DNA of 64,000 nt from JANXLO01 sp038231295 (GTDB taxonomy: Bacteria; Armatimonadota; Chthonomonadetes; Chthonomonadales; Chthonomonadaceae). The notes under the pieces were generated by a model that worked only from the letters and a program-made list of their open reading frames with translations, made no database searches and was not told the origin of the DNA. Of the stretch, positions 33,249 to 42,091 are shown in pieces; position 1 is the first letter of the stretch, and each line of letters begins with the position of its first letter. The stretch spans positions 62,001 through 126,000 of the forward strand of contig JBBRLP010000002.1 of the NCBI GenBank assembly GCA_038231295.1. The letters are read 5' to 3'. The translations under genes were made by a program, and so were the position numbers.

Positions 33249-34622
33249 CTACAGGGTAGGAAGCAGACCTGTGGGTGGCGGGAGGGCGTCTTTCTGGGTG
33301 GGGTCGGGGGAGAAGAGCTTCGTGTCGGGGCCTTCACCGAGCAGGAAGAACCGGGTGGTGTCGAGGGAACGCAGGGCGGTGATTTCCTGGTTGTCGCCCT
33401 CGCGTAGTCTCCAGGCGAACAAGCAGGGATGGAAACGGTCGCGCTCCATCAGGTCACGCAGTTCCTTCTGCGCCGCCTGTCCCGTCAGCTCTTTGCGCGG
33501 CGATTCCACGATGAGTATGCCTAGCTCATCCGCGATGCGGAGAAGTTCGGGATGTGGCGCGTCCAGGTAGATCAGGTTCACGCCTGCCTCTTTGAGCCGC
33601 TGAAACGACGTCCGCGCCCGCTCCGCATCCTGCGTGGAGGCGATGACTACGGGCAGGGGAAAGCGCGGCGCGACTGCGAGCGGTTTGAAGGCGATCCCAT
33701 TGAGAGTCAGCGCGTTGTCCTTCCAGCCAAACTCCCGAAAGCCGAAGATGGTCTCCTGCGTGTCCAGCACGTCCAGTCCCTGACGAAAGGCAAGCTGAAG
33801 GGCGTAGAGGATAGGAGACTCTGTATTCCATTGTCGGAGGTTCTTGCCTTTGACGGAGGTAAAGAGGGTCGTAATATTGCGTCCGGGGGTGAGCGAGAGA
33901 CTCTGTTCGGAACGGTGAACATCTTTCCCCGGCTTATCCAGTGCGATGACGCGGCCTTCCAGCGTCGCGATGCCGGAATTAGTGGAGGTGTTTTCGAGCG
34001 TCACCGCCGTCGAAAGCTGCCCCAGGCCGCCTGCGGTCGGGAAGACATCGGCCAGATACGCCTCGTCGTGCGCCAGCAGAAGGACGCCCTGCCACACTCC
34101 GGCTCCCCGTTTCGCCTCTCCTTCGACCCGCACCGCCAGCGTATTTTTTGCGCCGAATTGGAGCGCTTTCGTGACATTAAACTCAAACGGCGTTGCGCCG
34201 CCCTCGTGCTGCCCGATCCGCGTCCCGTTCAGCCAGACGGTAGCCCGCTCCGCCACCGCCTCGAAGCGCAGCCGAACCGTCTGCTTCTTCCATTTGACAG
34301 CGGGTTCAAACTCATTCCAGTACCAGCCAACCCCGTTGTAACCCGGAGCCGTCTGTACAGTCCAGAGCGAAGGAACCACCGTCTCTTTCGCACTCGCAGG
34401 AATCGCTTTTTCCCAGCTCTCCTGTTCGCCGCTATTGCCGGGGTCCGTCAGGAATTTCCATGCGCCGTCAATCACCAACGTCTCGCGGCCTTTGCGCCAC
34501 TCCGGATCACCGGCCTTTTTGGGCGGAGCCGCCGCTGCCCGTTGCGGCCACAACGCGCTCGTGACACCACAGCAGAGTATCAGCAAGGGGAACAGCAGAT
34601 GTTTTCGGGCGGAGAGAGTCAT
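33249..34622 (-). CDS. Degenerate glycoside hydrolase family 2-like protein
   Basis: The 457-residue product has a signal segment ('LLFPLLILCCGVTSALWP') then a GH2 sugar-binding (jelly-roll) domain with 'IDGAWKFLTDPGN', 'VPSLWTVQTAPGYNGVGWYW' and 'RATVWLNGTRIGQHEGGATP'. An Ig-like domain follows, and the usual junction 'ETIFGFREFGWKDNALTLNG'. The catalytic barrel is short. Where active enzymes read '.HPSV..WSLGNE', this reads 'RFHPCLFAWRLREGDNQEIT', lacking the Asn-Glu acid/base. The protein ends about 60 residues later, with no nucleophile Glu region. It is probably a binding protein or a decayed enzyme. It is the last gene after yggS-sepF-proC. Confidence 0.8.
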   Translation of the reverse strand: MTLSARKHLLFPLLILCCGVTSALWPQRAAAAPPKKAGDPEWRKGRETLVIDGAWKFLTDPGNSGEQESWEKAIPASAKETVVPSLWTVQTAPGYNGVGWYWNEFEPAVKWKKQTVRLRFEAVAERATVWLNGTRIGQHEGGATPFEFNVTKALQFGAKNTLAVRVEGEAKRGAGVWQGVLLLAHDEAYLADVFPTAGGLGQLSTAVTLENTSTNSGIATLEGRVIALDKPGKDVHRSEQSLSLTPGRNITTLFTSVKGKNLRQWNTESPILYALQLAFRQGLDVLDTQETIFGFREFGWKDNALTLNGIAFKPLAVAPRFPLPVVIASTQDAERARTSFQRLKEAGVNLIYLDAPHPELLRIADELGILIVESPRKELTGQAAQKELRDLMERDRFHPCLFAWRLREGDNQEITALRSLDTTRFFLLGEGPDTKLFSPDPTQKDALPPPTGLLPTL

Positions 34623-34732
34623 CGGGTCTGGCCTTTCCGGAAGACAACAAAGGGTAAGCAACGCGAATTTCAACGCCGCTTACCCTTATAGACGAGAGGA
34701 GCCGCCGATTAGTGACACGAACCTGCCCCGAT

Positions 34733-35557
34733 TCAGCCCAGTTCTTTCGACCGCGCTGCTGCCTTGCCGACCGCATCTATCAGCGCAGCCCGCAGCCCGG
34801 AATGCTCCAGCGCGGCAATCGCTTCGATGGTCGTTCCGGCAGGGGTCGTCACCATGTCCCGCAACTGCGCCGGATGTTTCCCGGTTTCGATCACCATCTG
34901 CGCGGCCCCCAATACTGTCTGCGAGGCGAGCTGAGAGGCGATGTCTCGCGGCAGGCCGGCGCGAACCCCGCCGTCAATGAGCGCTTCGATCATCAGGTAG
35001 ATATAGGCCGGGCCGGAACCGGAGAGGGCCGTCACGGCGTCCATCATCGTCTCGGGAACCTCGACGCCGATGCCGACCGACTGAAAAATCGCCTTCGTCT
35101 GGGCGATATGATCATCGTTCGCGTGGATTCCCCGACAGTAGGCGCACGCTCCCTTCAACACCTGCGCGGGCGTGTTCGGCATGGCGCGGATGACAGGAAC
35201 AGGGTCTTCGAGGAACGATTCGAGTTTCGCGGTCGTGACACCGGCGGCGATGCAGATGAGGAGCGGATAGGGCTTGTCAGCCTCGCGTTTCAGACTCTCT
35301 TTGATCTCCTCCATCACCGCCGGAATCGTGAAGGGCTTGACCGCGAGGAGCAGAATGTCCGTATGCAGGGCGACCTGGGCGTTGTTTTTCGCCACCTTGA
35401 TATTCAGAGTGTTCTTCAGGTTCTCGACGTGTTCCGCGTGGGGATCACTGACCAGAATGCGATTGGGCTGGGCGGCCTGTGCGAGGACAAGTCCCCGGCA
35501 TAGTGCGCCGCCCATCGCTCCCGCCCCGATGATGCCGATACGTTTTTCGGTTAGCAT
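34733..35557 (-). CDS. proC: Pyrroline-5-carboxylate reductase
   Basis: The 274-residue enzyme makes proline with NAD(P)H. Motifs are 'RIGIIGAGAMGGALCRGL', 'ILLLAVKPFTIPAVMEEI', 'VIRAMPNTPAQVLKGACAYC' and the signature 'TALSGSGPAYIYLMIEALID', followed by 'AAQMVIETGKHPAQLRDMV' and 'TTPAGTTIEAIAALE'. It starts ATG or TTG near 35557. In many Gram-positive and cyanobacterial-like genomes it sits with yggS and sepF, as here. Confidence 0.95.
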   Translation of the reverse strand: MLTEKRIGIIGAGAMGGALCRGLVLAQAAQPNRILVSDPHAEHVENLKNTLNIKVAKNNAQVALHTDILLLAVKPFTIPAVMEEIKESLKREADKPYPLLICIAAGVTTAKLESFLEDPVPVIRAMPNTPAQVLKGACAYCRGIHANDDHIAQTKAIFQSVGIGVEVPETMMDAVTALSGSGPAYIYLMIEALIDGGVRAGLPRDIASQLASQTVLGAAQMVIETGKHPAQLRDMVTTPAGTTIEAIAALEHSGLRAALIDAVGKAAARSKELG

Positions 35558-35679
35558 AAATAGTTCTCACTGTGGGGGCTTTCCCCCTCCGCTTTCCATA
35601 CCCTACGGCTACCCTATCGCATGAAATGCCCACTCCCCCTGAATCGGGGGCAGGGGGGCGAATCGGGGCCGCTCCCCCC

Positions 35680-36216
35680 TCAGTCTCCGTAGCTGGGCCG
35701 CCGTGCGGTGCTGGCGACGGTCGCGCCCTGGTCTATGTCCACCGAGACATTCGCCGGAACAAACATATAGACCCGCTCCCCGACCCGCTCAACTGTCCCG
35801 TCCAGTGCGTAGCAGACGCCATTGAGGAAATCAATGATGCGCTCCGCCATCTGTGCGGTCGCCTTCTCCAGGTTGACGATCTGCTGTTCGCCGTTTTTGA
35901 GGCCATCAGCGGCGACTTTGGCGTCCTCGAAGACCTGGGCATTCAGGCGAACCGCGACTTTTCCGCCCCGTGCGGTTTGCAGGCGGAGCTGCTGCGCGGG
36001 CTTGCGTGTCGCGACAGGGGCGCTGCCCTCCGTCTCCTCATCCTCTGGCTCTTCCACGCCTATAATCATGTCCTTACAGCGCGTCCAGAACGAGCGTCGC
36101 GGATACTCTTCTTCCGGAATAGGTTGTGCGTTCACCGTGGCGTTTCCTCCCCACATAGTTGGTTGCGTTCTCATAACGGATCTGATTTGTATCGGTTCCG
36201 CGTTCTTCGCAGTCAC
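35680..36216 (-). CDS. sepF: SepF-like cell division protein
   Basis: The product, 178 residues if GTG 36216 is used, has a variable N-terminus and a C-terminal SepF core: 'KVAVRLNAQVFEDAKVAADG', 'GEQQIVNLEKATAQMAERII', 'DFLNGVCYALDGTVERVGER' and 'VYMFVPANVSVDI'. SepF polymerises, binds FtsZ and anchors it to the membrane in bacteria lacking FtsA/ZipA. An amphipathic membrane helix is expected at the true N-terminus. Alternative ATG starts at 36174 and 36156 are possible, because no strong ribosome site marks any of them. Confidence 0.92.
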   Translation of the reverse strand: MTAKNAEPIQIRSVMRTQPTMWGGNATVNAQPIPEEEYPRRSFWTRCKDMIIGVEEPEDEETEGSAPVATRKPAQQLRLQTARGGKVAVRLNAQVFEDAKVAADGLKNGEQQIVNLEKATAQMAERIIDFLNGVCYALDGTVERVGERVYMFVPANVSVDIDQGATVASTARRPSYGD

Positions 36217-36252
36217 GAAGTCCGGGGGGATCGGAGCCGAGGGAGACGGGTA

Positions 36253-36945
36253 CTAGTCCGGCGGGCGTTGTCCGAAGAGCGCCGTTCCAATGCGTACCAT
36301 CGTCGCGCCTTCCTGGATAGCGACCTCGAAATCCGAGGACATTCCCATAGAGAGCGTCTGACGAGCATCAGGCGGCAGTTGGTTGAAAAGAGTCCGCAGG
36401 GTGCGAAAGGTGGGGCGGGCGGCTTCAGGGTCTGTCCCGAAGGGAGCCATTCCCATCAGCCCGCACAGGCGAACTCCTGGTATTGTCAAAACGACGGACG
36501 CTGTTTCCAGCGCCTGTTCCGGTTGTATTCCGAACTTGGCTGCGGATGTGTCGAGTTTCACTTCCAGCAGAACATCTACGCTGCGGCCCACTAGGAACGC
36601 ACGACGGCCAATCTCCTGCGCCAGAGAGAGCGAGTCAACGCTCTGGATCAGGGAGAATACTCCGGCCACCTCCCGCGCCTTGTTGCTTTGTAGATGACCG
36701 ATGAAATGCCAGCGAACCTCTTTGGGCAGCGCGGCGCTTGTGATCTTGGGCAGCGCTTCCTGCACATAGTTCTCTCCGAAATCCCTGACGCCCGCCTCGA
36801 AGGCTTCCTGAACGCGCTCGGCGTTCGCCCTCTTGCTCACAGCGACAAGCGTTATCTCGTCCGGCGAACGTCCTGCACTGTGTGCAGCCCTGGCGATACG
36901 GTCATGGATCACGGCAAGATTCTGAGCGATGTTTTGCACGTCCAT
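36253..36945 (-). CDS. yggS: YggS-type pyridoxal-phosphate homeostasis protein
   Basis: The 230-residue protein has 'ITLVAVSKRANAERVQEAFE' with the PLP lysine near residue 38, 'DFGENYVQEALPKI', 'WHFIGHLQSNKAREV', 'SVDSLSLAQEI', 'LCGLMGMAPFGTDPEA' and 'LSMGMSSDFEVAIQEGATMV'. It buffers free PLP and affects amino acid pools. GGAGG lies 9 bases before ATG 36945; the frame opens further upstream at 37002, but those residues are not family-like. It is the first gene of the yggS-sepF-proC unit. Confidence 0.95.
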   Translation of the reverse strand: MDVQNIAQNLAVIHDRIARAAHSAGRSPDEITLVAVSKRANAERVQEAFEAGVRDFGENYVQEALPKITSAALPKEVRWHFIGHLQSNKAREVAGVFSLIQSVDSLSLAQEIGRRAFLVGRSVDVLLEVKLDTSAAKFGIQPEQALETASVVLTIPGVRLCGLMGMAPFGTDPEAARPTFRTLRTLFNQLPPDARQTLSMGMSSDFEVAIQEGATMVRIGTALFGQRPPD

Positions 36946-37039
36946 GCCGTCCGTCCTCCGAGTACGGCAGCGGGGCAGTCTGGTGACTAGCACTAGCCCC
37001 AAACCCGTAGGAAAGCCCTAGATATGGCGATTCTTGTAC

Positions 37040-37068
37040 AGTTTAGCAGATTTCTGTGGGATGTGCAA
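37040..37068 (-). promoter_or_regulatory. Candidate sigma-70 promoter of yggS-sepF-proC
   Basis: On the minus strand TTGCAC (37063-37068) and TAAACT (37040-37045) are separated by 17 bases, about 95 bases before yggS. Confidence 0.55.
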
Positions 37069-37301
37069 GAGTCAGAGTGACCTTTTTTTGCAATTCTTCC
37101 CTCTTTTTTGCGTTTATTGAGACTTGTCGCACTTTCTGACGGCGATATGTGCCGATGGGGAAGTCTACAGGTAGGGAGAAGGAGGAAAAAGACAACTAGA
37201 AAGAGAGGCGGCGCTGCGCGAAGTGATTAAGAGTCAGAGTCCGTACGACCGTCCAGAAACTTCTGGACGGTCGCAGGAGAATACGAAGCCGGGAAGGAGT
37301 G
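37069..37301. other. Intergenic region with a 13-bp hairpin and a 12-bp direct repeat
   Basis: No gene is seen. CGACCGTCCAGAA (37246-37258) and TTCTGGACGGTCG (37261-37273) form a perfect 13-bp hairpin just after the minus-strand gene ending at 37302. No T-run follows it on the minus strand, so a terminator role is uncertain. AAGAGTCAGAGT occurs at 37067-37078 and again at 37229-37240. Confidence 0.5.
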
Positions 37302-38270
37302 TCAGCGATTGCCAAAACCGCCGGAGTTACCGAACGAGCCTCCACGCGGAAAATTGGGCGGCTGTCCGAATCCAGAGGGTGGCGAGGGGATATTGGGGAA
37401 ACTGCGCGGCCCGAAGTTGTGCTGAAAGGGCTGATGCGTGGGGATGTTCGGCGGTGTATAGACGGGCGGAGTAAACGTTGGCGTTTCCATAGGCGAGTTC
37501 ATCGGCGTGGTATGGAAACCACTGCTTCCCGGAGTGGTAAAGGAACCGCTGCTGCCGGGAGTGGCGTTGAAGGAAGGGCCGCTGCCGACGCGATAGCCGG
37601 GAACCGTGCTGACGCTGTAGGGCGTCGGGGCGGTCGTGTGATTATACCGGGAGAAAATCAGGGAAAGGCGGATCAGGACATAAATAGCTGTGAACGTCCC
37701 GCCGCCTGCCCATCCCCAGCCTGCGCCGCTCATTCCTTTGCCGGAAGATTTTTGCGGAGAGGTGGGATAACCGGTTGGAGGATAGTTGCTGCCATAGGGC
37801 GCAGGGCCAGCGCCTGGAGGAGGCGCATACCCACCGGGAGCATAGGGAGGCGCGTAGCCCGCAGGGGGAGCCGTTGTTTGAACCACCTCACCGGTCAGAG
37901 AAGTGCGCGTCTGCACCGGCGGCGCGTAGCCACCCGGCGCGGCCATCGGCGGATACATGGGCTGTGGGCCGGGAACAACGGGAGCGTAGACAGGGGGCGG
38001 AGCACCATAAGGAGAACCGGGCGGCGGCGCATAGCCACCGGGAGCCGGATGCGTGTAGGGTGAACCGGGGGGCGGCGCATACGGGCCAGCAGGCGGTGGC
38101 GCTACTGGAGGCGAAGGCATCCGTCCCGGCAGGGTTGTGCCCGGAGGCGGATACGCGCCCGGAGGCATTCCCTGCGGGGTGGCACTGTTCTGAATAGGGG
38201 TGAAACAGACAGGGCAACTCGAACGCTTCGTCTCATCAACCGAGTTCTGGCAACGAGAACACTTCATCAT
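37302..38270 (-). CDS. Zinc-ribbon, proline-rich membrane protein (paralogue 1)
   Basis: The 322-residue product begins with a zinc ribbon 'CSRCQNSVDETKRSSCPVC' (two CxxC pairs). About 140 residues of Pro/Gly/Tyr repeats of the type 'GGYAPPPGSPYG' follow, then a short conserved motif 'RTSLTGEVVQT'. A hydrophobic helix lies at about 200-220 ('TFTAIYVLIRLSLIF') and then a second disordered Pro/Ser/Thr tail. GGAAGGAG precedes ATG 38270. It shares ribbon, linker motif and topology with the next gene upstream. No enzymatic domain is visible and function is unknown. Confidence 0.75.
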   Translation of the reverse strand: MMKCSRCQNSVDETKRSSCPVCFTPIQNSATPQGMPPGAYPPPGTTLPGRMPSPPVAPPPAGPYAPPPGSPYTHPAPGGYAPPPGSPYGAPPPVYAPVVPGPQPMYPPMAAPGGYAPPVQTRTSLTGEVVQTTAPPAGYAPPYAPGGYAPPPGAGPAPYGSNYPPTGYPTSPQKSSGKGMSGAGWGWAGGGTFTAIYVLIRLSLIFSRYNHTTAPTPYSVSTVPGYRVGSGPSFNATPGSSGSFTTPGSSGFHTTPMNSPMETPTFTPPVYTPPNIPTHQPFQHNFGPRSFPNIPSPPSGFGQPPNFPRGGSFGNSGGFGNR

Positions 38271-38304
38271 AGCAAACCGACTCCTTCCCGGCGATAACGC
38301 CGCC

Positions 38305-39318
38305 TCACTGTCTCAATCCCTGCACCCCACCACTATTCATCATACGGCTCATGTTGGGATCCGGCTCGACTTTCCACATTCCATTGACCTTCTTCAGTTT
38401 CATTGGATTCGTCGAAGTCGTCGTCTTCGACTGCCCCAACATAGTGAGGGTGACCGTCAGCGTGACGGGAACGGTCGCCGTATCGTCCGTGATGGTCGCC
38501 TCCCCAAACTTCGCGTCCTTGTACGCGGACAGCGTAGCAGTAACAGCATCCCCGATGAGCGGCATCCCTTTAATGGTCTGCATATTGCTGGTGAGCGCCG
38601 TCGCGAAGGAATCCGGCGTCGGATACTGCGTCTTCATCTCTTCGGGCAGATTCATGACAGTATAGACAGTCTTCCAGTCCTCGGTTGCCGTCGCCTTACA
38701 GAATATTTTTGCTGTCGTCACCGGATTGGAAAGTTGCGTCAGGAACCACCAGCCGCCAGCTCCCACTCCCCCCAGCAGCAGGAGCACGACAAGCACAATC
38801 GCGACCGTTTTGCCGCCCGACCTCGCCGGGGCCTGCTCGACGCGCCGAGCCACACCATAGGCTCCGGTTGGCCGCGCCATGCCGTTCATGGGCGGCTGTT
38901 GTGCGGCCCCCCCAGCGACATAATTTGGAGGAGGACCGGAGTTCGCCCTCTGCTCGACGACTTCGCCGGTCAGAGACATTCTCGCACCGGGATTCATCGT
39001 GGGCGGGTTGGAGGGATGGTGCTGTGCCTGCGGCATCATACCGGGGTAGCCTCCAGCTGGAGGCTGCATCGCGCCGGGCATCGGCTGCGGCGGATAAGGC
39101 TGTTGTGCGGGATAAGGCGGAGCGCCAATACCCTGCGTTGTCGGATAGGGCACTGTGGGCTGGGGCTGCCCCGGCATCCCCGCAGGCGACACATTCTGGC
39201 CGGGCAGTGAGGAGGGCGGTGGAACCGCCCCCGCTGTCGCCAGGGGAGTGAAGCAGTTCGGACAGGTGGTGCGAGTCGTCTCATCCACCTGTTGAGCGCA
39301 GCGCGGGCAGGTAACCAT
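38305..39318 (-). CDS. Zinc-ribbon membrane protein with C-terminal NTF2-like domain (paralogue 2)
   Basis: The 337-residue product has a zinc ribbon 'CPRCAQQVDETTRTTCPNC', a Pro/Gln/Gly-rich linker with 'RMSLTGEVVEQ', a membrane helix at about 170-190 ('TVAIVLVVLLLLGGVGAGGW') and an outside domain of about 140 residues ('VTTAKIFCKATATEDWKTVY', ending 'MKLKKVNGMWKVEPDPNM'). The last part resembles NTF2/DUF4878-like cystatin-fold domains. The ribbon would lie inside the cell and the domain outside. It shares its ribbon and linker motif with the gene at 37302-38270. Function unknown. Confidence 0.75.
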   Translation of the reverse strand: MVTCPRCAQQVDETTRTTCPNCFTPLATAGAVPPPSSLPGQNVSPAGMPGQPQPTVPYPTTQGIGAPPYPAQQPYPPQPMPGAMQPPAGGYPGMMPQAQHHPSNPPTMNPGARMSLTGEVVEQRANSGPPPNYVAGGAAQQPPMNGMARPTGAYGVARRVEQAPARSGGKTVAIVLVVLLLLGGVGAGGWWFLTQLSNPVTTAKIFCKATATEDWKTVYTVMNLPEEMKTQYPTPDSFATALTSNMQTIKGMPLIGDAVTATLSAYKDAKFGEATITDDTATVPVTLTVTLTMLGQSKTTTSTNPMKLKKVNGMWKVEPDPNMSRMMNSGGVQGLRQ

Positions 39319-39373
39319 AGTGATGCCTTTCAGAAATACCGACTTCGTTCCGACGAAGGTGAAAGAGCGCGGT

Positions 39374-39934
39374 TCAGTAGGTGCTTTGCGGCGAGGGCGG
39401 CGATTCCATCAGATGAAGTTTACCCTGCGCTGCACGGAATGTTTCACTCAGCCAGACTTTCCAGTGGCCCTCTTTATCTTTTCGCATCTTGAACGTGTCT
39501 TTGTACTCTTTTCCCGCCGCTGTCTGGTACAGTTCTTTCCCGCTGGACTGCGCCAGGACGGTCAACGTGGTGGGAATAGAGACGACATTCGGGTCTTTGG
39601 AATCGGGAAGTTCCTTATCCATGGAGAAGCGCGGGATGCGCTCGGTGTAGCCGAGCGCCAGCGGCACTTCGTTGCTCTTCGTGTAGGCGCTTACACTGGG
39701 CAAAAGAGTTTTATCCTCGTCATCCAGCAGCTCATACTCATCCTTTGTTCGCCCGGAATTCATTGCTGAGAGGAACTGTCCGAGCGCGAAGGTCGCTTTC
39801 TGACGTGACTGCCAGTAGTAGTACCCTCCAAAGACCAGAACTGCGACAAGCAGGCCAATGATAATCATTTCGGAAAGCTTCATGCTGGTGCTGCCCTCTG
39901 TCGTCGGGCGTACTTTGCCTACTACTCGTGCCAT
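39374..39934 (-). CDS. Single-pass membrane protein, possible NTF2-like outer domain
   Basis: The 186-residue product has one membrane helix (about 20-40, 'MIIIGLLVAVLVFGGYYYW') and an outside domain that starts 'ATFALGQFLSAMNSGRTKDE' and ends 'FKMRKDKEGHWKVWLSETF'. This is the same helix-then-strand layout as the outer domain of the neighbouring zinc-ribbon protein, so the two may be distant relatives. The start could also be ATG 39883 ('MKLSEM'). Function unknown. It lies in a unit with the two ribbon proteins. Confidence 0.7.
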   Translation of the reverse strand: MARVVGKVRPTTEGSTSMKLSEMIIIGLLVAVLVFGGYYYWQSRQKATFALGQFLSAMNSGRTKDEYELLDDEDKTLLPSVSAYTKSNEVPLALGYTERIPRFSMDKELPDSKDPNVVSIPTTLTVLAQSSGKELYQTAAGKEYKDTFKMRKDKEGHWKVWLSETFRAAQGKLHLMESPPSPQSTY

Positions 39935-40106
39935 CTCTTACTCTCCCCTCGAATCGGATTCCGGCAACGCTTGCGAGCCAGACTATTCTGTGCTACTATT
40001 AGGCGTTTACCGGGGAATTCCTTCTTGAAGCCCCGAAAAAAGTGGCGAAGACGCTGCAAAGCGATTCCAGCCCGTTTTTATCACATCAAAGGAAGAGGAC
40101 AGAGCG

Positions 40107-41087
40107 ATGCGTAAGGTAAAGTGGGGTGTACTGGGATGTGCGGCTTTTGCGAAGAGTACCGCCATACCCGCCATGCAGCGGGCGGAAAACGTGGAACTGA
40201 CAGCCATCGCCAGCCGCGATTTAGAGAAGGCGCGAGGTTTCGCACAGGAGTTCGGCTTCGCGAAAGCCTATGGCTCCTATGAGGAACTCCTTGCCGACCC
40301 GGAGATCGAGGCCGTCTACAACCCGCTTCCCAACGGAATGCATCCGGAGTGGACAATCAAGGCGGCGCAGGCCGGAAAGCACAGCCTTACCGAAAAACCC
40401 TTCGCCGCCAACGTCGAAGAGGCGGAAGAGGTGGCCGCTGCGCTCGCGAAATACAACGTCAAGGCGATGGAAGCCTTTATGTGGCGGTTTCATCCGATGC
40501 ACCTTCGCACCCGCGCCCTCATTCGCGAGGGACACATTGGCCCTGTCCGTTTCGTGCGCTCGGCTTTCACCTTCATGATTACACGCGGCCCGAACGTGCG
40601 GCTCGATTCGCAGCTTGCGGGCGGTGGCCTCATGGATGTTGGCTGCTACTGCATCAGCGAGGCGCGTTTCCTGTTCGAGGCAGAACCGACCCGCGTCTTT
40701 GCCCGCGCCGACTTCGATCCCGAGTACAACGTGGATATGCTGGCGACTGTCATCCTGGAGTTTCCGCAGGGACGTGCGGCGTTCGACTGCGGCTTCGAAC
40801 TGCCGTATCGGTGCGACTATGAAGTGGTCGGCAGCAAGGGGCGCATCGTCTGCCCGAACGCCATCCTGCCCGGCGAAGGCGCAGAACTGCTGATCGAGGC
40901 CAACGGCAAGACGGAGCGGGAGACCTTTCCCGGCGTCAATCAGTGGTCGCTGGAGTTCGAGCATCTGTCCCAGAGCATCGTCGAAGGCACACCGCTCGCC
41001 TACGGGGTGGAGGACGCCATCAAACAGATGAAGGTTATTGATGCCATCTATCGTTCCGCTCGTTCCGGGCAGTTCGAAACCGTCTGA
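40107..41087 (+). CDS. Gfo/Idh/MocA family oxidoreductase (second copy)
   Basis: The 326-residue product has 'VKWGVLGCAAFAKSTAIPAM', 'ELTAIASRDLEKARGFAQEF', 'AVYNPLPNGMHPEWTIKAAQ' and 'KHSLTEKPFAANVEEAEEVA' with the catalytic Lys. The second domain has 'EAFMWRFHPMHLRTRALIRE' and 'GGGLMDVGCYCISEARFLF', close to the D-xylose/1,5-anhydrofructose dehydrogenase branch. It lies 23 bases before a BadF-type sugar kinase, so a sugar salvage pair is plausible. AAGGAAGAGGA precedes ATG. Confidence 0.9.
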   Translation: MRKVKWGVLGCAAFAKSTAIPAMQRAENVELTAIASRDLEKARGFAQEFGFAKAYGSYEELLADPEIEAVYNPLPNGMHPEWTIKAAQAGKHSLTEKPFAANVEEAEEVAAALAKYNVKAMEAFMWRFHPMHLRTRALIREGHIGPVRFVRSAFTFMITRGPNVRLDSQLAGGGLMDVGCYCISEARFLFEAEPTRVFARADFDPEYNVDMLATVILEFPQGRAAFDCGFELPYRCDYEVVGSKGRIVCPNAILPGEGAELLIEANGKTERETFPGVNQWSLEFEHLSQSIVEGTPLAYGVEDAIKQMKVIDAIYRSARSGQFETV

Positions 41088-41110
41088 GCAGGAGACAGGA
41101 AGTCAACCGA

Positions 41111-42091
41111 ATGAACTATGCGCTCGGCATTGACGGCGGCGGCACGAAAACTATTGGGGTGATTACGGACGAACAGGGCCGAGAGTGCGGCCGAGGGCAG
41201 GGCGGCCCCTGCAATATCGCGTTTACGGAGGCTGCCGTTGTCGCTCGTTCCGTCCACGATGCCATTCATAGTGCGGTGGCAACGGCGAATCTCAGCTCAC
41301 CGCGTTTTATCACCATGTGTGCGGGCGTGGCGGGCTATTCGCTGGAGGAGCGCCGCACCGCGTTTGAAACGCTGCTGCGTCAGGAGGCAGCGGCGGATCA
41401 CTACCAGGTAGAGCCGGACTATGTGACGGCCTACTGGGGAGCTGCCGAGGGGGAACCCGGAGTGGTCGTGATTGCCGGGACGGGCGCGGTCGCCTATGGG
41501 CGCAATTCGGAGGGCAAAGCTCTGAAAGAGGACGGCTACGGCTTCCTGCTCGGAGATAGGGGCAGCGGTTTCAATCTGGGAATCTACGCCCTGCGCTATA
41601 CGTTGACGAAGATGCAGGCGAACGAGAGCGATGCCCTGACAATCGCAGTTCTCAATCATATCGGTGCGCGGATACAGAACGAAGTCCTCCAGTGGCTCTA
41701 TGGACAGTTTAGTACGGCCCGGGTCGCGAGCCTCGCGCCGCTCGTGGGAGAGCTGGCGGAGGCAGGCGACCCGGCGGCGCGAACCCTTGTCGCGGAGATG
41801 GCACGGAGACTGCGCCATACCGTGCGTTCGCTGCGCCACGCCCTCTGGCTGCCCCGCGATTCTCCCGTCTATCCGCTCGGAGGTCTGTGGCAACTCGGCG
41901 CGTTCTTCCGTGCGGAATTCGCGGAGCCGCAGTGGCCCGGTCATGCCGGGATGCCGCTCTCGGAGGAACCGCTTTCCGGCGGCAGATTCTTCCTCGCCGA
42001 ACCAAAACACGATGCCGCTGTCGGAGCCGCCCTGCTCGCGCTTCATTCCGTTGCGAGCCTCACTGAGACCCTAAAAAACAGCGCGTCGTGA
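41111..42091 (+). CDS. BadF/BadG-type N-acetylglucosamine kinase-like protein
   Basis: The 326-residue product has the ASKHA phosphate-1 loop 'YALGIDGGGTKTIGVITDEQ', 'NIAFTEAAVVARSVHDAI', 'VVIAGTGAVAYGRNSEGK' (phosphate-2) and 'GYGFLLGDRGSGFNLGIYAL'. Family members phosphorylate N-acetylglucosamine or other amino sugars with ATP in the cytoplasm. Its stop codon lies inside the stem of the rnpB terminator from the opposite strand. The partner oxidoreductase is immediately upstream. Confidence 0.88.
   Translation: MNYALGIDGGGTKTIGVITDEQGRECGRGQGGPCNIAFTEAAVVARSVHDAIHSAVATANLSSPRFITMCAGVAGYSLEERRTAFETLLRQEAAADHYQVEPDYVTAYWGAAEGEPGVVVIAGTGAVAYGRNSEGKALKEDGYGFLLGDRGSGFNLGIYALRYTLTKMQANESDALTIAVLNHIGARIQNEVLQWLYGQFSTARVASLAPLVGELAEAGDPAARTLVAEMARRLRHTVRSLRHALWLPRDSPVYPLGGLWQLGAFFRAEFAEPQWPGHAGMPLSEEPLSGGRFFLAEPKHDAAVGAALLALHSVASLTETLKNSAS

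Noticed and set aside
33102..33407. Short frames crossing the inverted repeat
   Set aside because: They run through palindromic arms and into the antisense of the hydrolase, and no domain is visible.
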